Shown here: one piece after another, positions 1 to 8,402 of the stretch
Position numbering within the stretch: position 1 is the first letter of the stretch
How the letters are laid out: each line of letters starts with the position of its first letter
Source: Bradyrhizobium embrapense
GTDB lineage: Bacteria > Pseudomonadota > Alphaproteobacteria > Rhizobiales > Xanthobacteraceae
NCBI RefSeq assembly: GCF_001189235.2
Contig: NZ_LFIP02000001.1
Location: 1,353,450 to 1,417,449 of the forward strand
Direction of reading: 5' to 3'
Length of the DNA: 64,000 nt
Made by a program: the position numbers and the translations under genes
The notes under the pieces: generated by a model
The model's database searches: none
Told to the model about the DNA's origin: nothing
Seen by the model: the letters and a program-made list of their open reading frames with translations, nothing else

Positions 1-2
1 AT

Positions 3-65
3 GCCGCCGAGGAGCTGATCCACAAGCTCAATACCCGGCTCGGCCATAGCGCGGCGGCGGAGTAA
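3..65 (+). CDS. C-terminal tail of an unidentified protein (partial)
   Basis: The window opens inside a reading frame that gives 20 residues ending in GHSAAAE and a TAA stop; the other two forward frames are closed by early stops. The bulk of the gene lies to the left. The tail is charged and helical in appearance but too short to assign. It ends 34 bp before the next gene on the same strand. Confidence 0.45.
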   Translation, partial: AAEELIHKLNTRLGHSAAAE

Positions 66-99
66 CGCTGCCGCATCCCCTCTCCGGTCAGGAGCTTCC

Positions 100-903
100 A
101 TGCGCGCCGCCCGCTCGATGACGCCTGTCCGCATCATTGGCCTCGCCGGCCTGCTGGCATGTCTCTGCCTTCCTGCTCGCGCCGCCGATCCGAAGCCCGA
201 CGCCACGATCAAGAATGCGAGCATCGAGGCCCACGTCTATCTCGACGACAAGATCAAGGCAGATGACGCGCTGGCGGCCGATTGCCTCGCCGAAGGCAGG
301 ACGTGGATCGACAAAAACGCGGCGGAGGCAGCTTCCGCGCGCAAGGACGAGCCTGAGCTGTTCAAGGATCGCGGCGGCTATTCGTTCGAGCGCAAATATT
401 CGGTGCGCTCGATCGTCGACCGCCGCTATGTCAGCGTGCTGCGCGACGACTATATGGACACGCTGGGCGCGCATCCGAACACCGACGTCAACACCATCCT
501 GTGGGACATGGCGGCGAAGAAGCGCATCAGTATCCGCCCCTTCTTCACCGAGACAGCCGACAGCGGCCCGACCCTAACGGCGATGCGCAAGGCGATCGTC
601 TCGGCGCTGAATGCCGAGAAGAAGCGGCGCGGCGCCGGCGAGACGGCAAACGCCGAATGGTACAAGGAGCTGAAGCCGACCCTGCTCAAGATCGGCGCCG
701 TGACGCTGGCGCCGTCGACCGTGTCAGGTAAGAGTTCCGGCCTCACCTTCCACTACCCGCCCTATGCTGTTGGCCCCTATGCCGAAGGCCAGTATGTCGT
801 CTTCGTGCCGTGGGAGACGCTGAAGCCGTATCTGGCGCCGGAAGGCGCCAGGATCTTTGGCGGAGCGCGACCGAAGGCCGACGCGGACGATCAGTCGCAA
901 TAG
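100..903 (+). CDS. secreted DUF3298 (RsiV/PdaC-like) domain protein
   Basis: 267 residues. The N-terminus (about residues 9-28) is a Sec signal peptide ending in ARA|AD, so the protein should be periplasmic. The rest has the layout of DUF4163/DUF3298 proteins: an early segment with YSFERKYSV and YVSVLRDDY, then a C-terminal DUF3298-like stretch with FHYPPYAVGPYAEG and VFVPWETLKPYLAPEG. The family includes the extracellular parts of RsiV-type anti-sigma factors and some deacetylases, but no membrane helix or enzyme motif is seen here, so the function is unknown. A second ATG at codon 7 (MTPVR) would also keep the signal peptide. Confidence 0.75.
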   Translation: MRAARSMTPVRIIGLAGLLACLCLPARAADPKPDATIKNASIEAHVYLDDKIKADDALAADCLAEGRTWIDKNAAEAASARKDEPELFKDRGGYSFERKYSVRSIVDRRYVSVLRDDYMDTLGAHPNTDVNTILWDMAAKKRISIRPFFTETADSGPTLTAMRKAIVSALNAEKKRRGAGETANAEWYKELKPTLLKIGAVTLAPSTVSGKSSGLTFHYPPYAVGPYAEGQYVVFVPWETLKPYLAPEGARIFGGARPKADADDQSQ

Positions 904-917
904 CTGCTTCGGCAGGC

Positions 918-1388
918 TCAGCCTGGCTGACGCGCCAGCGCTCTGACCAGGGAGCCGGTCCAGTCCGGAATCCACGCTTGGAACTGGCTGTGCCAGCGAT
1001 CGGCGTCAGCAGGCGCCGTGTCGAGCTTGACCGACCATTCGATGAAAGTGCGGTTGCCTTCGACGACCGGCAGCAGATGCATCGTGCCCTCGTAATGGGT
1101 CGGCTGCGGCGCGTCCGAACCGGCATCCGAAAGAAACGGCAGCGGCTCGATGCTGGCATAGGTCAGCGAATGCTGCGCGTCCGAGTGGCCGGCAAGGCGT
1201 TGCCTGACCCACAGCCCGAGATAGCAGAAGCGCCTGACAGCACCGACCTGGTCGCCGCGCTTGTCGTCCTCGATCACGCTTTCGCTGACGCCCTCGATAT
1301 AGGCGGGGTAATTGTTGAAGTCGCGGATCAGCGACCACACGGTGTCGAGCGGATGGTCGAGGACGGTGCTGTAATAGGCTTGGGTCAT
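918..1388 (-). CDS. SRPBCC (polyketide cyclase/START-like) protein
   Basis: 156 residues starting MTQAYYST. The pattern of an N-terminal strand, then LDTVWSLIRDFNNYPAY, a run of alternating strands and a long C-terminal helix (SQFQAWIPDWTGSLVRALAR) is typical of the SRPBCC ligand-binding fold. Such proteins hold hydrophobic ligands or act as cyclases; nothing here points to a specific ligand. The frame stays open for 132 codons upstream, but that part reads as the antisense of the meaB region, so I start at the ATG before TQAYYS. It is convergent with the DUF3298 gene and divergent from meaB. Confidence 0.75.
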   Translation of the reverse strand: MTQAYYSTVLDHPLDTVWSLIRDFNNYPAYIEGVSESVIEDDKRGDQVGAVRRFCYLGLWVRQRLAGHSDAQHSLTYASIEPLPFLSDAGSDAPQPTHYEGTMHLLPVVEGNRTFIEWSVKLDTAPADADRWHSQFQAWIPDWTGSLVRALARQPG

Positions 1389-1545
1389 GGCAGGCTCCGG
1401 ATGTTGGTCCGCAGTGATGCGGAACGCGCCCTGATCAACCGCATGGCATCGGCCGCGCCCACCCGATTTCCGATCTCGCGATTGATCGGGGACGAGTGCG
1501 GACTCCGCCCTCGCCTGCAACCGACAGCCGTTGTAAACCAAGGCC

Positions 1546-2538
1546 ATGACCTCGCCGAAACCTGCCGCTCCCGACATCAGCGCCCTCGCCCGTGACCTCC
1601 GCGCCGGCCACCGCGCCGCGCTGGCGCGGGCGATCACGCTGGTCGAGAGCAGGCGCAGCGACCACCAGGCGGCGGCGCGCGAGCTGGTGCAGGCGCTGCT
1701 GCCCGACACCGGCAAGGCGGTGCGGGTCGGCATCACGGGCTCGCCCGGCGTCGGCAAGTCGACCACCATCGATGCGCTCGGCATGTTCCTGATCGAGCGC
1801 GGTCACAAGGTCGCGGTGCTGGCGGTCGATCCCTCCTCGGCGCGCACCGGCGGCTCGATCCTCGGCGACAAGACGCGGATGGCGCGGCTCGCCGTCTCCG
1901 ACCAGGCCTTCATCCGCCCCTCGCCGTCCTCGGGCACGCTGGGCGGCGTCGCGGCCAAGACCCGCGAGGCGATGCTGTTGTGCGAGGCCGCCGGCTTCAA
2001 CGTCGTGCTGGTCGAAACCGTCGGCATCGGCCAGTCCGAGACCGCGGTCTGCGACATGACAGATTTCTTCCTGGCCTTGATGCTGCCGGGGGCCGGGGAC
2101 GAATTGCAGGGCATCAAGAAGGGCCTCGTCGAACTCGCCGACATGATCGCGATCAACAAGGCCGACGGCGACAACCTCAAGCGCGCCAACCTTGCCGCCG
2201 CCGACTATCGCAGCGCGCTGCATATCCTGGCGCCGCGCTCCGAGCACTGGCATCCGCCGGTCGAGACCTATTCGGCGCTGACCGGCGCCGGCCTCGACCG
2301 GCTCTGGCAGAAGATTCTCGAGCACCGCACCGCGATGAGCGCCTCGGGCGAATTCGAGACCCGCCGGCGCGAGCAGCAGGTGAAGTGGATGTGGTCCATG
2401 CTGGAGGGCCGGATGATGGCGCGGCTGCGCAGCGACGCTGCGATCCGCGCCAAGGTCAAGAAGATGGAGGCCGAGGTCGCCGGCGGCCGCATCTCACCCG
2501 CGGTCGCCGCCGAGCAGATCTCGGAGATGCTGCATTGA
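1546..2538 (+). CDS. meaB: MeaB/ArgK-type methylmalonyl-CoA mutase-associated GTPase
   Basis: 330 residues, usual for the family. It has the Walker A loop GSPGVGKST (about residues 65-73), the GDKTRM segment, the GQSETAV switch and the NKAD guanine-specificity motif near residue 203, followed by the C-terminal dimerisation helices. MeaB proteins load adenosylcobalamin onto methylmalonyl-CoA mutase and protect that enzyme, using GTP. The mutase itself is not in the window. The stop codon overlaps the start of the next gene, so the two are probably translated together. Confidence 0.93.
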   Translation: MTSPKPAAPDISALARDLRAGHRAALARAITLVESRRSDHQAAARELVQALLPDTGKAVRVGITGSPGVGKSTTIDALGMFLIERGHKVAVLAVDPSSARTGGSILGDKTRMARLAVSDQAFIRPSPSSGTLGGVAAKTREAMLLCEAAGFNVVLVETVGIGQSETAVCDMTDFFLALMLPGAGDELQGIKKGLVELADMIAINKADGDNLKRANLAAADYRSALHILAPRSEHWHPPVETYSALTGAGLDRLWQKILEHRTAMSASGEFETRRREQQVKWMWSMLEGRMMARLRSDAAIRAKVKKMEAEVAGGRISPAVAAEQISEMLH

Positions 2539-3182
2539 GCGGCAAACTGCGCATCCTCGTGACCGGCTTCAAGCCGTTCCCGGGTGCGCCGTTCAACCCG
2601 ACCACGCCGCTGGTCAAGCGGCTGATCGCCCTGCGCCGGCCGGCTTTCGACAACGTCGTGCTGACGAGCCACATCTTCGACGTCACCTATGCTGCCGTCG
2701 ACCGCGAATTGCCCGAGCTGATCGCACGACATCGGCCGCAGGCGCTGTTGATGTTCGGCCTCGCCGGCCGCAGCTCGCATCTGCGGATCGAGAGCCGCGC
2801 CCGCAATGCGATGACGACGCGCTTCCCCGATGCCGGCCGCCAGCATCCGCGCAAGGGATCGATCGCCGGCGGCGCCGAGGCGAAGCTGTTCGGGCCGCAC
2901 AGCGAAAAGCTGCTGCGTGCCGCGCTGGCCACCGGTATCGATGCAGGGATGTCGCGCGATGCCGGCAGCTATCTCTGCAACTATCTGAGCTGGCGCGCGA
3001 TCGAGGCCGTGAACAAGAACAACGGCCTGCACCTCGCACAATTCGTCCATGTTCCGCCGCTCGCTCGTGACGGCGCGGCAGCGCCTGGCAAATCAGACAT
3101 CACGCTGGATGCGCTGGTCGATGCCGGCGAAGCCATGCTGATGGAGCTGGTGAAGCTGACGAGGCAGGCCGTGCGCCCGTGA
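2535..3182 (+). CDS. pcp: pyroglutamyl-peptidase I (C15 cysteine peptidase)
   Basis: 215 residues from a TTG start that overlaps the meaB stop (TTGA). It removes N-terminal pyroglutamate from peptides in the cytoplasm. The start ILVTGFKPFPGAPFNPT matches the family's GF-P-F-NP opening. The catalytic triad is visible as Glu86 (RIESRAR), Cys148 (SYLCNYLSW) and His172 (QFVHVPP), with spacings of 62 and 24 residues as in known C15 enzymes. No ATG lies near the expected N-terminus, and translational coupling to meaB supports the TTG. Confidence 0.88.
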   Translation: MSGKLRILVTGFKPFPGAPFNPTTPLVKRLIALRRPAFDNVVLTSHIFDVTYAAVDRELPELIARHRPQALLMFGLAGRSSHLRIESRARNAMTTRFPDAGRQHPRKGSIAGGAEAKLFGPHSEKLLRAALATGIDAGMSRDAGSYLCNYLSWRAIEAVNKNNGLHLAQFVHVPPLARDGAAAPGKSDITLDALVDAGEAMLMELVKLTRQAVRP

Positions 3183-3325
3183 GCGCGGACAGACCTCGAA
3201 CAGCTTTTCATCGATCCTGCAACGAACGGCTAACCACGTGGCGACGGTTGCATGCGCGAGGCATGGGAAACGCCTATCAACCAGTGATAGCATGCGCCTC
3301 GTTGAACCTATCAAAGGGAACTGCC

Positions 3326-3652
3326 GTGGCCGGAACGACCAAAACCCGCTCTTGGATTCTGTTGGTTGCGATCTGGGTCGCGCTCGTCGGTGCTCTCCTC
3401 GTATGGTTCACGTTCATGAGTAAGCCGGGCGGCGGTTCGCCGTCTTCGGCGATCGGTCTGATTGTGTCCTGGTTACCATTCTTGGCGCTGATAAGCGTCT
3501 GGATTTGGCTCACGCGCAGGAATTCGCGCACATCATCCGGAACAGGTTGGGTCGATCTCTATGAGCAGCAGGTCGCAGAATCTCAACGCACGAATGCGTT
3601 GTTGGAGAGGATCGCAACGGCTCTGGAAAAGTGCTCGCCGTCTCCGGTTTAG
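3326..3652 (+). CDS. small two-helix membrane protein with coiled-coil tail
   Basis: 108 residues from a GTG start with AAAGGGA 5-11 bases upstream. An ATG at 3264 is in frame, but its extra 21 residues look like leader sequence. There are two hydrophobic segments (about residues 9-30 and 43-61), then positive residues (TRRNSR) and a charged heptad-like tail, AESQRTNALLERIATALE. With the N-terminus inside, the tail should be cytoplasmic. The tail closely matches the end of the next gene's product (AEMQRKNAALEKIAVALE). I recognise no named family. Confidence 0.6.
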   Translation: MAGTTKTRSWILLVAIWVALVGALLVWFTFMSKPGGGSPSSAIGLIVSWLPFLALISVWIWLTRRNSRTSSGTGWVDLYEQQVAESQRTNALLERIATALEKCSPSPV

Positions 3653-3684
3653 CTCGAACATTAGCGTATCGGCGGAGGTAAGAC

Positions 3685-4881
3685 ATGCGCTCCGGGACGT
3701 CCGCGCCTCTCTGGATAGTTGCTCTGGCATTCGCCGCAGCCGTCAGCCGGCCAGCGGCGGCTGACGATCGACAGGAGTGCCTGAAAGGATCGAAGGAGAC
3801 CGCTGCCGCGACGATCGCCGCCTGCACACGGGCGATCGAAAGCGGAGACTACAGCGAGGGGAACCTGTCCAGGCTGTATTATCAACGCGGTTGCTCCTGG
3901 TCATGGACAAACGCCGCCGATGGTGTCGACCACGCCTTCAAGGACTACACTGAGGCGATCCGGATTAATCCGAAAGATGCCGACTCGCTGCTCAACCGAT
4001 CGCATATCTACAACCAGCGGCACGACTACGACCGCGCGATAGCCGACGCTAACCAAGCGTTCGAAAGCGGTTTGTCACGCTATGGAAAGCAGGTCGGATA
4101 CGGCGAGCGCGGCGACGCCTATCAAGCCAAGGGTGACCACGACCGTGCCATCGCGGACTATACCAGCAGCCTCCAACTGAATGCGAACAACACCGCTGCC
4201 CTCATAGCACGGGGCAACACCTACTGGGCCAAAGGCGACCTTGATCGTGCCATCGCCGACTACGACCAGGCGATTGCGCTCGATCCGAAATATGCGCTCG
4301 CCTACTACAATCGCGCCGCTGCATACCGGGCGAAGGGTGATTTCGATCGCGCCATCGCAGATTCGACTGAGGCGATCGCTCTCTATCCGAAATACGCGCT
4401 CGCCTACTATAACCGCGCTTCTGCATTTCAAGCGAAAGGTGACCTCGATCACGCCATTGCCGACCTGAGCCAGGCGATCGATCTTTATCCGCGATACAGA
4501 GACGCTTACTTCAGCCGCGCCTACGCTTACCAAACCAAGGGCGACTACGATCGCGCCATCGCCGACTACGATCAGATGATCGCGCTTGATCCGAACGACC
4601 GGGACGCCTACGGCAATCGCGCCGGTGCGTACCTGCTGAAAGGCGATTTCCGTCGCGCCCTCACGGACTCCGGCCTGGGTCAGGCGCTGCTATGGCTTGT
4701 TGCTGCCGCCTTCCTGGCAACCGGGGTTTGGCGTTATTGCCGAACGGGCACGCATGCAGGCGGGTGGTTGTCCGGCCCGGGAACGATTGGAATTCTAGAT
4801 CGGGAGCTCGCCGAAATGCAGCGCAAGAACGCCGCCCTGGAGAAGATCGCGGTGGCTCTGGAGACGCGCTCGCTGGGTTAG
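3685..4881 (+). CDS. secreted, membrane-anchored TPR protein
   Basis: 398 residues with GGAGG 6 bases before the ATG. A signal peptide (to about residue 26, RPAAA|DDR) is followed by about eight tetratricopeptide repeats with the consensus A-Y-NR-A-AY-AKGD-DRAIADYD-AI-L-P, then one membrane helix (about residues 333-352, LLWLVAAAFLATGVW) and a charged tail ending in a heptad-like segment. The TPR domain should face the periplasm and the tail the cytoplasm. TPR arrays bind protein partners; the partner is unknown. The tail motif is shared with the small membrane protein 32 bp upstream, so the two probably work together. Confidence 0.8.
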   Translation: MRSGTSAPLWIVALAFAAAVSRPAAADDRQECLKGSKETAAATIAACTRAIESGDYSEGNLSRLYYQRGCSWSWTNAADGVDHAFKDYTEAIRINPKDADSLLNRSHIYNQRHDYDRAIADANQAFESGLSRYGKQVGYGERGDAYQAKGDHDRAIADYTSSLQLNANNTAALIARGNTYWAKGDLDRAIADYDQAIALDPKYALAYYNRAAAYRAKGDFDRAIADSTEAIALYPKYALAYYNRASAFQAKGDLDHAIADLSQAIDLYPRYRDAYFSRAYAYQTKGDYDRAIADYDQMIALDPNDRDAYGNRAGAYLLKGDFRRALTDSGLGQALLWLVAAAFLATGVWRYCRTGTHAGGWLSGPGTIGILDRELAEMQRKNAALEKIAVALETRSLG

Positions 4882-5285
4882 TTCGAATTCCCGGCTCCAC
4901 GGTCAGGTCCCACATGTCGCGGATATTGGTAACCGACCGCCCTTGCGAAGTGCCGGAGCGCATTATTTCGGAATAATAGAAGAATATCCCTGAGTTGCCC
5001 GACGTGTCAATTGCCTTGTCGAACGTCGGCAGCCGCAGCCTACGGTGCATGGGGTTGTTTTCGATATTTTGGCAGCGCGCGCCTGCGGCCGGGAGTTCCT
5101 TCGCCGTCACCCGCAGTCACGAGGCAGGCCCCATCTCGTTAACGACGCGCTCTGACCTGCTGCACCCGAGATTAACCCTACCGCCAACAAACAGCCGGCT
5201 GCGGCGGCCTGTTCACCAGGCAGCGGCGCATTTCGCGTTACCTAATCGGCAACGAAGGTCACCGCTCGCGCCTTCAGCGAGGGCC
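4882..5285 (+). other. 404-bp intergenic region, no gene seen
   Basis: This lies between the TPR gene and the TIGR03808 gene. The forward frame of the downstream gene stays open here, but the translation (SNVGSRSLRCMG and so on) has no signal peptide or conserved look, and the Tat signal only begins at 5292. A reverse-strand frame covering about 4900-5070 gives a plausible-looking peptide (GNSGIFFYYSEIM) without a usable start or end. I see no strong terminator. Confidence 0.4.
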
Positions 5286-6662
5286 ATGCCCATGGACGTC
5301 AACCGCCGCCATTTGATCGGAGTCTCCGCCGCCGGCGCAGCCGGCGCGCTTGCGATGTCGCCGGATGCGGCGCGCGCCGCGCAGTCGGCCGGCACGCTCG
5401 GCCGCGACGTGACGCAATATGGCGTTAGTCCCGGCAGCCCCGACGACCAGACCCGCAACCTCCAGCGCGCGATCGATGACGCCGCGCGGGCGCAGGTGCC
5501 GCTGGCGTTTCCGCCCGGCGTCTACCGCACCGGGCTGTTGCGGCTTGCGCCCGGCAGCCAGCTGATCGGCGTGCGCGGCGCCAGCCGGCTGGTGTTCAAC
5601 GGCGGCGCCTCGTTGCTTGAGGGCGAAGGCGCCGGCGGCATCGTCCTGATGGGCCTTGCCTTCGACGGCGGCAACGTCCCGCTGCCTGCGCGCCGCGGCC
5701 TCGTGCATTGCCTGTCCGGCCGCGACATCCGCATCACCGACTGCCAGTTCATCGGCAGCGGCGGCGCCGGCATCTGGTTCGAGCAGATGTCGGGCGACGT
5801 CAGCAACAACTTCTTCAGCGATATCGCGAGCACCGCGCTGGTGTCGTTCGACGCGCTCGGCCTGATGGTCGCGCGCAACACCATCAAGGGCACCAACGAC
5901 AACGGCATCGAGATCCTGCGCAGTGCGATCGGCGACGACGGCTCGATCGTCGCCGACAACCGCATCGAGGACATCAAGGCCGGCCCCGGCGGCTCCGGAC
6001 AGTACGGCAACGCCATCAATGCGTTCCGCGCCGGCAATGTGATCGTGCGCGGCAACCGCATCAGGAACTGCGACTTCTCCGCGGTGCGCGGCAACTCGGC
6101 CTCCAACATCCACATCACCGACAACAGCGTCAGCAATGTCCGCGAGGTCGCGCTCTATTCGGAGTTCGCGTTCGAGGCCGCCGTGATCGCCAACAACACC
6201 GTCGACGGCGCTGCGATCGGCGTCTCCGTCTGCAATTTCAACGAGGGCGGCCGCATCGCGGTGGTCCAGGGCAACATCATCCGCAATTTGCTGCCGAAGC
6301 GCCCTGTTGGCACCGACCCGAACGACGGGGCCGGCATCGGCATCTATGTCGAGGCGGACAGCACGGTAACCGGCAATGTGATCGAGAATGCGCCGACCTT
6401 CGGCATCGTCGCCGGCTGGGGCAAGTACCTGCGCGACGTCGCGATCTCGGGCAATGTCGTGCGCAAGGCGTTCGTCGGCATCGGCGTCTCGGTGGTGCCC
6501 GGCGCGGGCACAGCGCTGATCAACAACAACATGATCGCCGAAACCCCGGGCGGCGCGGTGGTCGGGCTCGACCACGCGCGCCCGATCACGAGCGACCTGT
6601 CGGTGGGTGGCGCCCAGCAATACGTGCAGCTGACGGTCGGGGCGAACGCGGTACGACGCTAA
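5286..6662 (+). CDS. TIGR03808-family Tat-exported parallel beta-helix protein
   Basis: 458 residues from the ATG at 5286, or 456 from the second ATG at 5292. The start MDVNRRHLIGVSAAGAAG is a clear twin-arginine signal, cleaved near ARAAQSAG. The mature part begins with a pectate-lyase-like segment (DDQTRNLQRAIDDAA, FPPGVYRTG) and continues with short repeats built on N-I-N-I-G patterns, as in right-handed parallel beta-helices. It matches my memory of the alphaproteobacterial family TIGR03808 (Tat-translocated repeat protein), whose function is unknown. Its stop overlaps the stop of the convergent gene, the family's usual neighbour. Confidence 0.85.
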   Translation: MPMDVNRRHLIGVSAAGAAGALAMSPDAARAAQSAGTLGRDVTQYGVSPGSPDDQTRNLQRAIDDAARAQVPLAFPPGVYRTGLLRLAPGSQLIGVRGASRLVFNGGASLLEGEGAGGIVLMGLAFDGGNVPLPARRGLVHCLSGRDIRITDCQFIGSGGAGIWFEQMSGDVSNNFFSDIASTALVSFDALGLMVARNTIKGTNDNGIEILRSAIGDDGSIVADNRIEDIKAGPGGSGQYGNAINAFRAGNVIVRGNRIRNCDFSAVRGNSASNIHITDNSVSNVREVALYSEFAFEAAVIANNTVDGAAIGVSVCNFNEGGRIAVVQGNIIRNLLPKRPVGTDPNDGAGIGIYVEADSTVTGNVIENAPTFGIVAGWGKYLRDVAISGNVVRKAFVGIGVSVVPGAGTALINNNMIAETPGGAVVGLDHARPITSDLSVGGAQQYVQLTVGANAVRR

Positions 6663-7162
6663 AGCGCATTGCGCAGCAGCGGATAGCGGCGCTGGATAGT
6701 GTCGAGATCGAGCACCGGCGGGGTGACCGGAGGAGGCATCTCCAGCGGAGGCGCCTCGGCCATAACGGGCGGCTGCTCGAGAACCTCTGCCGCCGTTTCC
6801 AGCGCGGCCGCGACTGCGGTCATCGCGGCCTCCGCCAATGCGGCTGCCTCCGGCTGCGGCGCCGGCGAGACGTAGGGCGCCGACGACATGTAGGGCGGCG
6901 GCAGTTTCGACTTGCCGCGACCGAGCCAGGACAGATCGATCGGCGAATTGTCGAGCGAGGCTTCGCGGGTCAGCAATTCCCGCCAGATGTCGACGGCGGC
7001 CCGGGCTTCCCTGATGTTCTCGAGAAAGGACTGCTCGCTGTGATAGCGGCGCCAGCGTCCGGATTCGAACAGCTCGTTGAGGTGCTCCAGCCTTTGCTCG
7101 GCGAGGTTGCACCAGCGTGCAACGATCTCCTGGCCTCTGGCCACGTCGGTCCGATGTGTCAT
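6659..7162 (-). CDS. TIGR03809-family protein, partner of TIGR03808
   Basis: 167 residues starting MTHRTDVARGQEIV; an upstream ATG at 7201 would add 13 residues. The N-terminal half is helical and charged (WCNLAEQRLEHLNELFESGRW, FLENIREARAAVDIWREL); the rest is Pro/Ala-rich and probably disordered, ending in IQRRYPLLRNAL. There is no signal peptide or membrane segment. The family, as I remember it, is defined by lying beside TIGR03808, which is the case here (tail-to-tail, 4-bp overlap). The function is unknown. Confidence 0.75.
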   Translation of the reverse strand: MTHRTDVARGQEIVARWCNLAEQRLEHLNELFESGRWRRYHSEQSFLENIREARAAVDIWRELLTREASLDNSPIDLSWLGRGKSKLPPPYMSSAPYVSPAPQPEAAALAEAAMTAVAAALETAAEVLEQPPVMAEAPPLEMPPPVTPPVLDLDTIQRRYPLLRNAL

Positions 7163-7457
7163 TGAAGGTGCCCGCAGGGAAAGAAACGGACGCAGACGCA
7201 ACCGAACCGAATCAACTGGACGTGACGCTGATATTCTGTGGAAAAGGTAAATAAAGTCTAACTAAATTCTTAATCGCGGACAGGCGATGAGAGAAGTCCG
7301 CTCGACGACGGAGTTTCTTGCCCGAACCCTCGTCAAGTCATCGACTTGCATGGTTGCGATGTGCGTGTCTTTCGAACGCCGTGCAGCCGAACGATCCACA
7401 ACAAACAGCCGCACCCGTCGCGCGAATCGGCCCAGTCCGCCACGTAGGGTCACCCCC

Positions 7458-7565
7458 AAAATGAAAGACCCGTCCGGGGGGACAACCGGACGGGTCAAAG
7501 CCATATGGGCGCTTGGGGTGGATGGGCGCTCGCGCCTGATATAGCCGGGGAGGGATAAACCGCTC
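7458..7565 (-). ncRNA. candidate structured small RNA (~108 nt)
   Basis: Read on the minus strand, the segment contains a 5' hairpin (GGGAG/CTCCC), a middle GC hairpin (GGCGC-GA-GCGCC) and a 3' hairpin with a perfect 11-bp stem followed by TTTCATTTT. A CTTATATG sequence just upstream (7578-7571) could be a -10 box; TTGAAC at 7603-7598 is a possible -35 box, but the 20-base spacing is long. No convincing protein frame covers the segment. It sits alone between the TIGR03809 gene and the protease pseudogene. The exact ends and any Rfam family are unknown. Confidence 0.45.
7467..7496 (-). terminator. intrinsic terminator of the sRNA candidate
   Basis: A perfect 11-bp inverted repeat (GACCCGTCCGG / CCGGACGGGTC) with an 8-base loop. 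On the minus strand it is followed by TTTCATTTT, the run of U needed for a rho-independent terminator. On the plus strand the 3' side reads AAAGCC, so it works in one direction only. Confidence 0.6.
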
Positions 7566-7811
7566 CCACACATATAAGTCGTGAGAGGGCGGCACACGTT
7601 CAAATCGCCGGCGTTTTTTTTAACCTTTTCGCCGCCCGGTTCCATCGCACCGTTGCAGACGCCCGATGCCGAAAATCACCGCGCAGCACCGTGATTTGCA
7701 GCGGAATCGTCCGATGCGATCGACGGCGCTGGTTCATTCAACGCACGGCTCACGGAAGTGTTATTGCCGTCCGCCGCCTGTGCAGGCTGCGACGGTTTGT
7801 CCGCGATCGCT

Positions 7812-8318
7812 TCACGATCTGCGCGCCGTGCGCCACCGCGTAATCGAGGCTCTTGAGGATCACATAGGACGTGCTCTCGGCGCCGCCGCCGGCCGCGCCA
7901 AAGGCGCGGATCGCCAAGATCCCGCACTTCCGGCGTGCCCCCCGTCAGCCTGACGCGCGCCGCGATCACGCCGGCGACGGCGGTGCCGTGGGCATGCGGG
8001 CCATCCTTGCTGTCGAGCGCATCGAACGCATCCGCGACCGTGTTGGCCAGTTCCGGATGTGCGGCATCAATGCCGCAGTCGATGACGGCGATGGTTGACG
8101 TTCATGCCGCGCGCCAGCTTGTGCGCCCCGGGCAGATGCAACTGCGCCTGGGCACATTGCGCCGGGTCACTGCCGCCCGCCGCCGGTTTCTGGTCCTGCA
8201 GCGCGTAACGGTAGTTGGGCTGCACGGAGCGGACGCTGCTGTCACTCGCGAACTCGCGTGCCACCGCATCGACGGGGCGATTGCCGGCGGTGCGGATCAG
8301 GCCGATCGTGCACGGCGG
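7812..8318 (-). pseudogene. decayed S8 (subtilisin-like) serine protease
   Basis: Three reading frames together spell a subtilase: a propeptide-like part (RPVDAVAREFASDSSVRSVQPNYRYALQDQ), then TIAVIDCGIDAAHPEL with the catalytic Asp, HAHGTAVAGVIAA with the catalytic His, then ILAIRAFGAAGGGAESTSY and SLDYAVAHGAQIV. The joins are frameshifts: one extra base near 8095-8096 and another within 7921-7923. A TAG at 8319-8321 closes the frame upstream, and the segment with the catalytic Ser is missing. In related genomes, as I remember, an S8 protease follows this sigma/anti-sigma pair, so this is the dead third gene of that cluster. Confidence 0.75.
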
Positions 8319-8402
8319 CTACAATGGCCGCTCTTTCCGTCGATCTGTCCGGCCGTTGGCGGTCATCGTGACCTCGACTCGGCGCAGACCGTCAGCCGCT
8401 GA

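Noticed and set aside
4661..5110. 149-codon reverse-strand frame across the end of the TPR gene and the intergenic region
   Set aside because: Its first part (MHRRLRLPTF, GNSGIFFYYSEIM) looks somewhat protein-like, but half of it is antisense to a certain gene, no ribosome site was found and the end is Pro/Arg-rich. A gene remnant is possible but not supportable.
5274..7112. 612-codon reverse-strand frame
   Set aside because: It is antisense to the TIGR03808 gene; the translation is rich in Asp, Arg, Ala and Val, the usual mirror of a high-GC coding strand.
7262..7645. Reverse-strand frames of 85 and 127 codons over the sRNA candidate
   Set aside because: They have no ribosome site, no conserved look and run through the strong terminator hairpin, so a structured RNA explains the region better.
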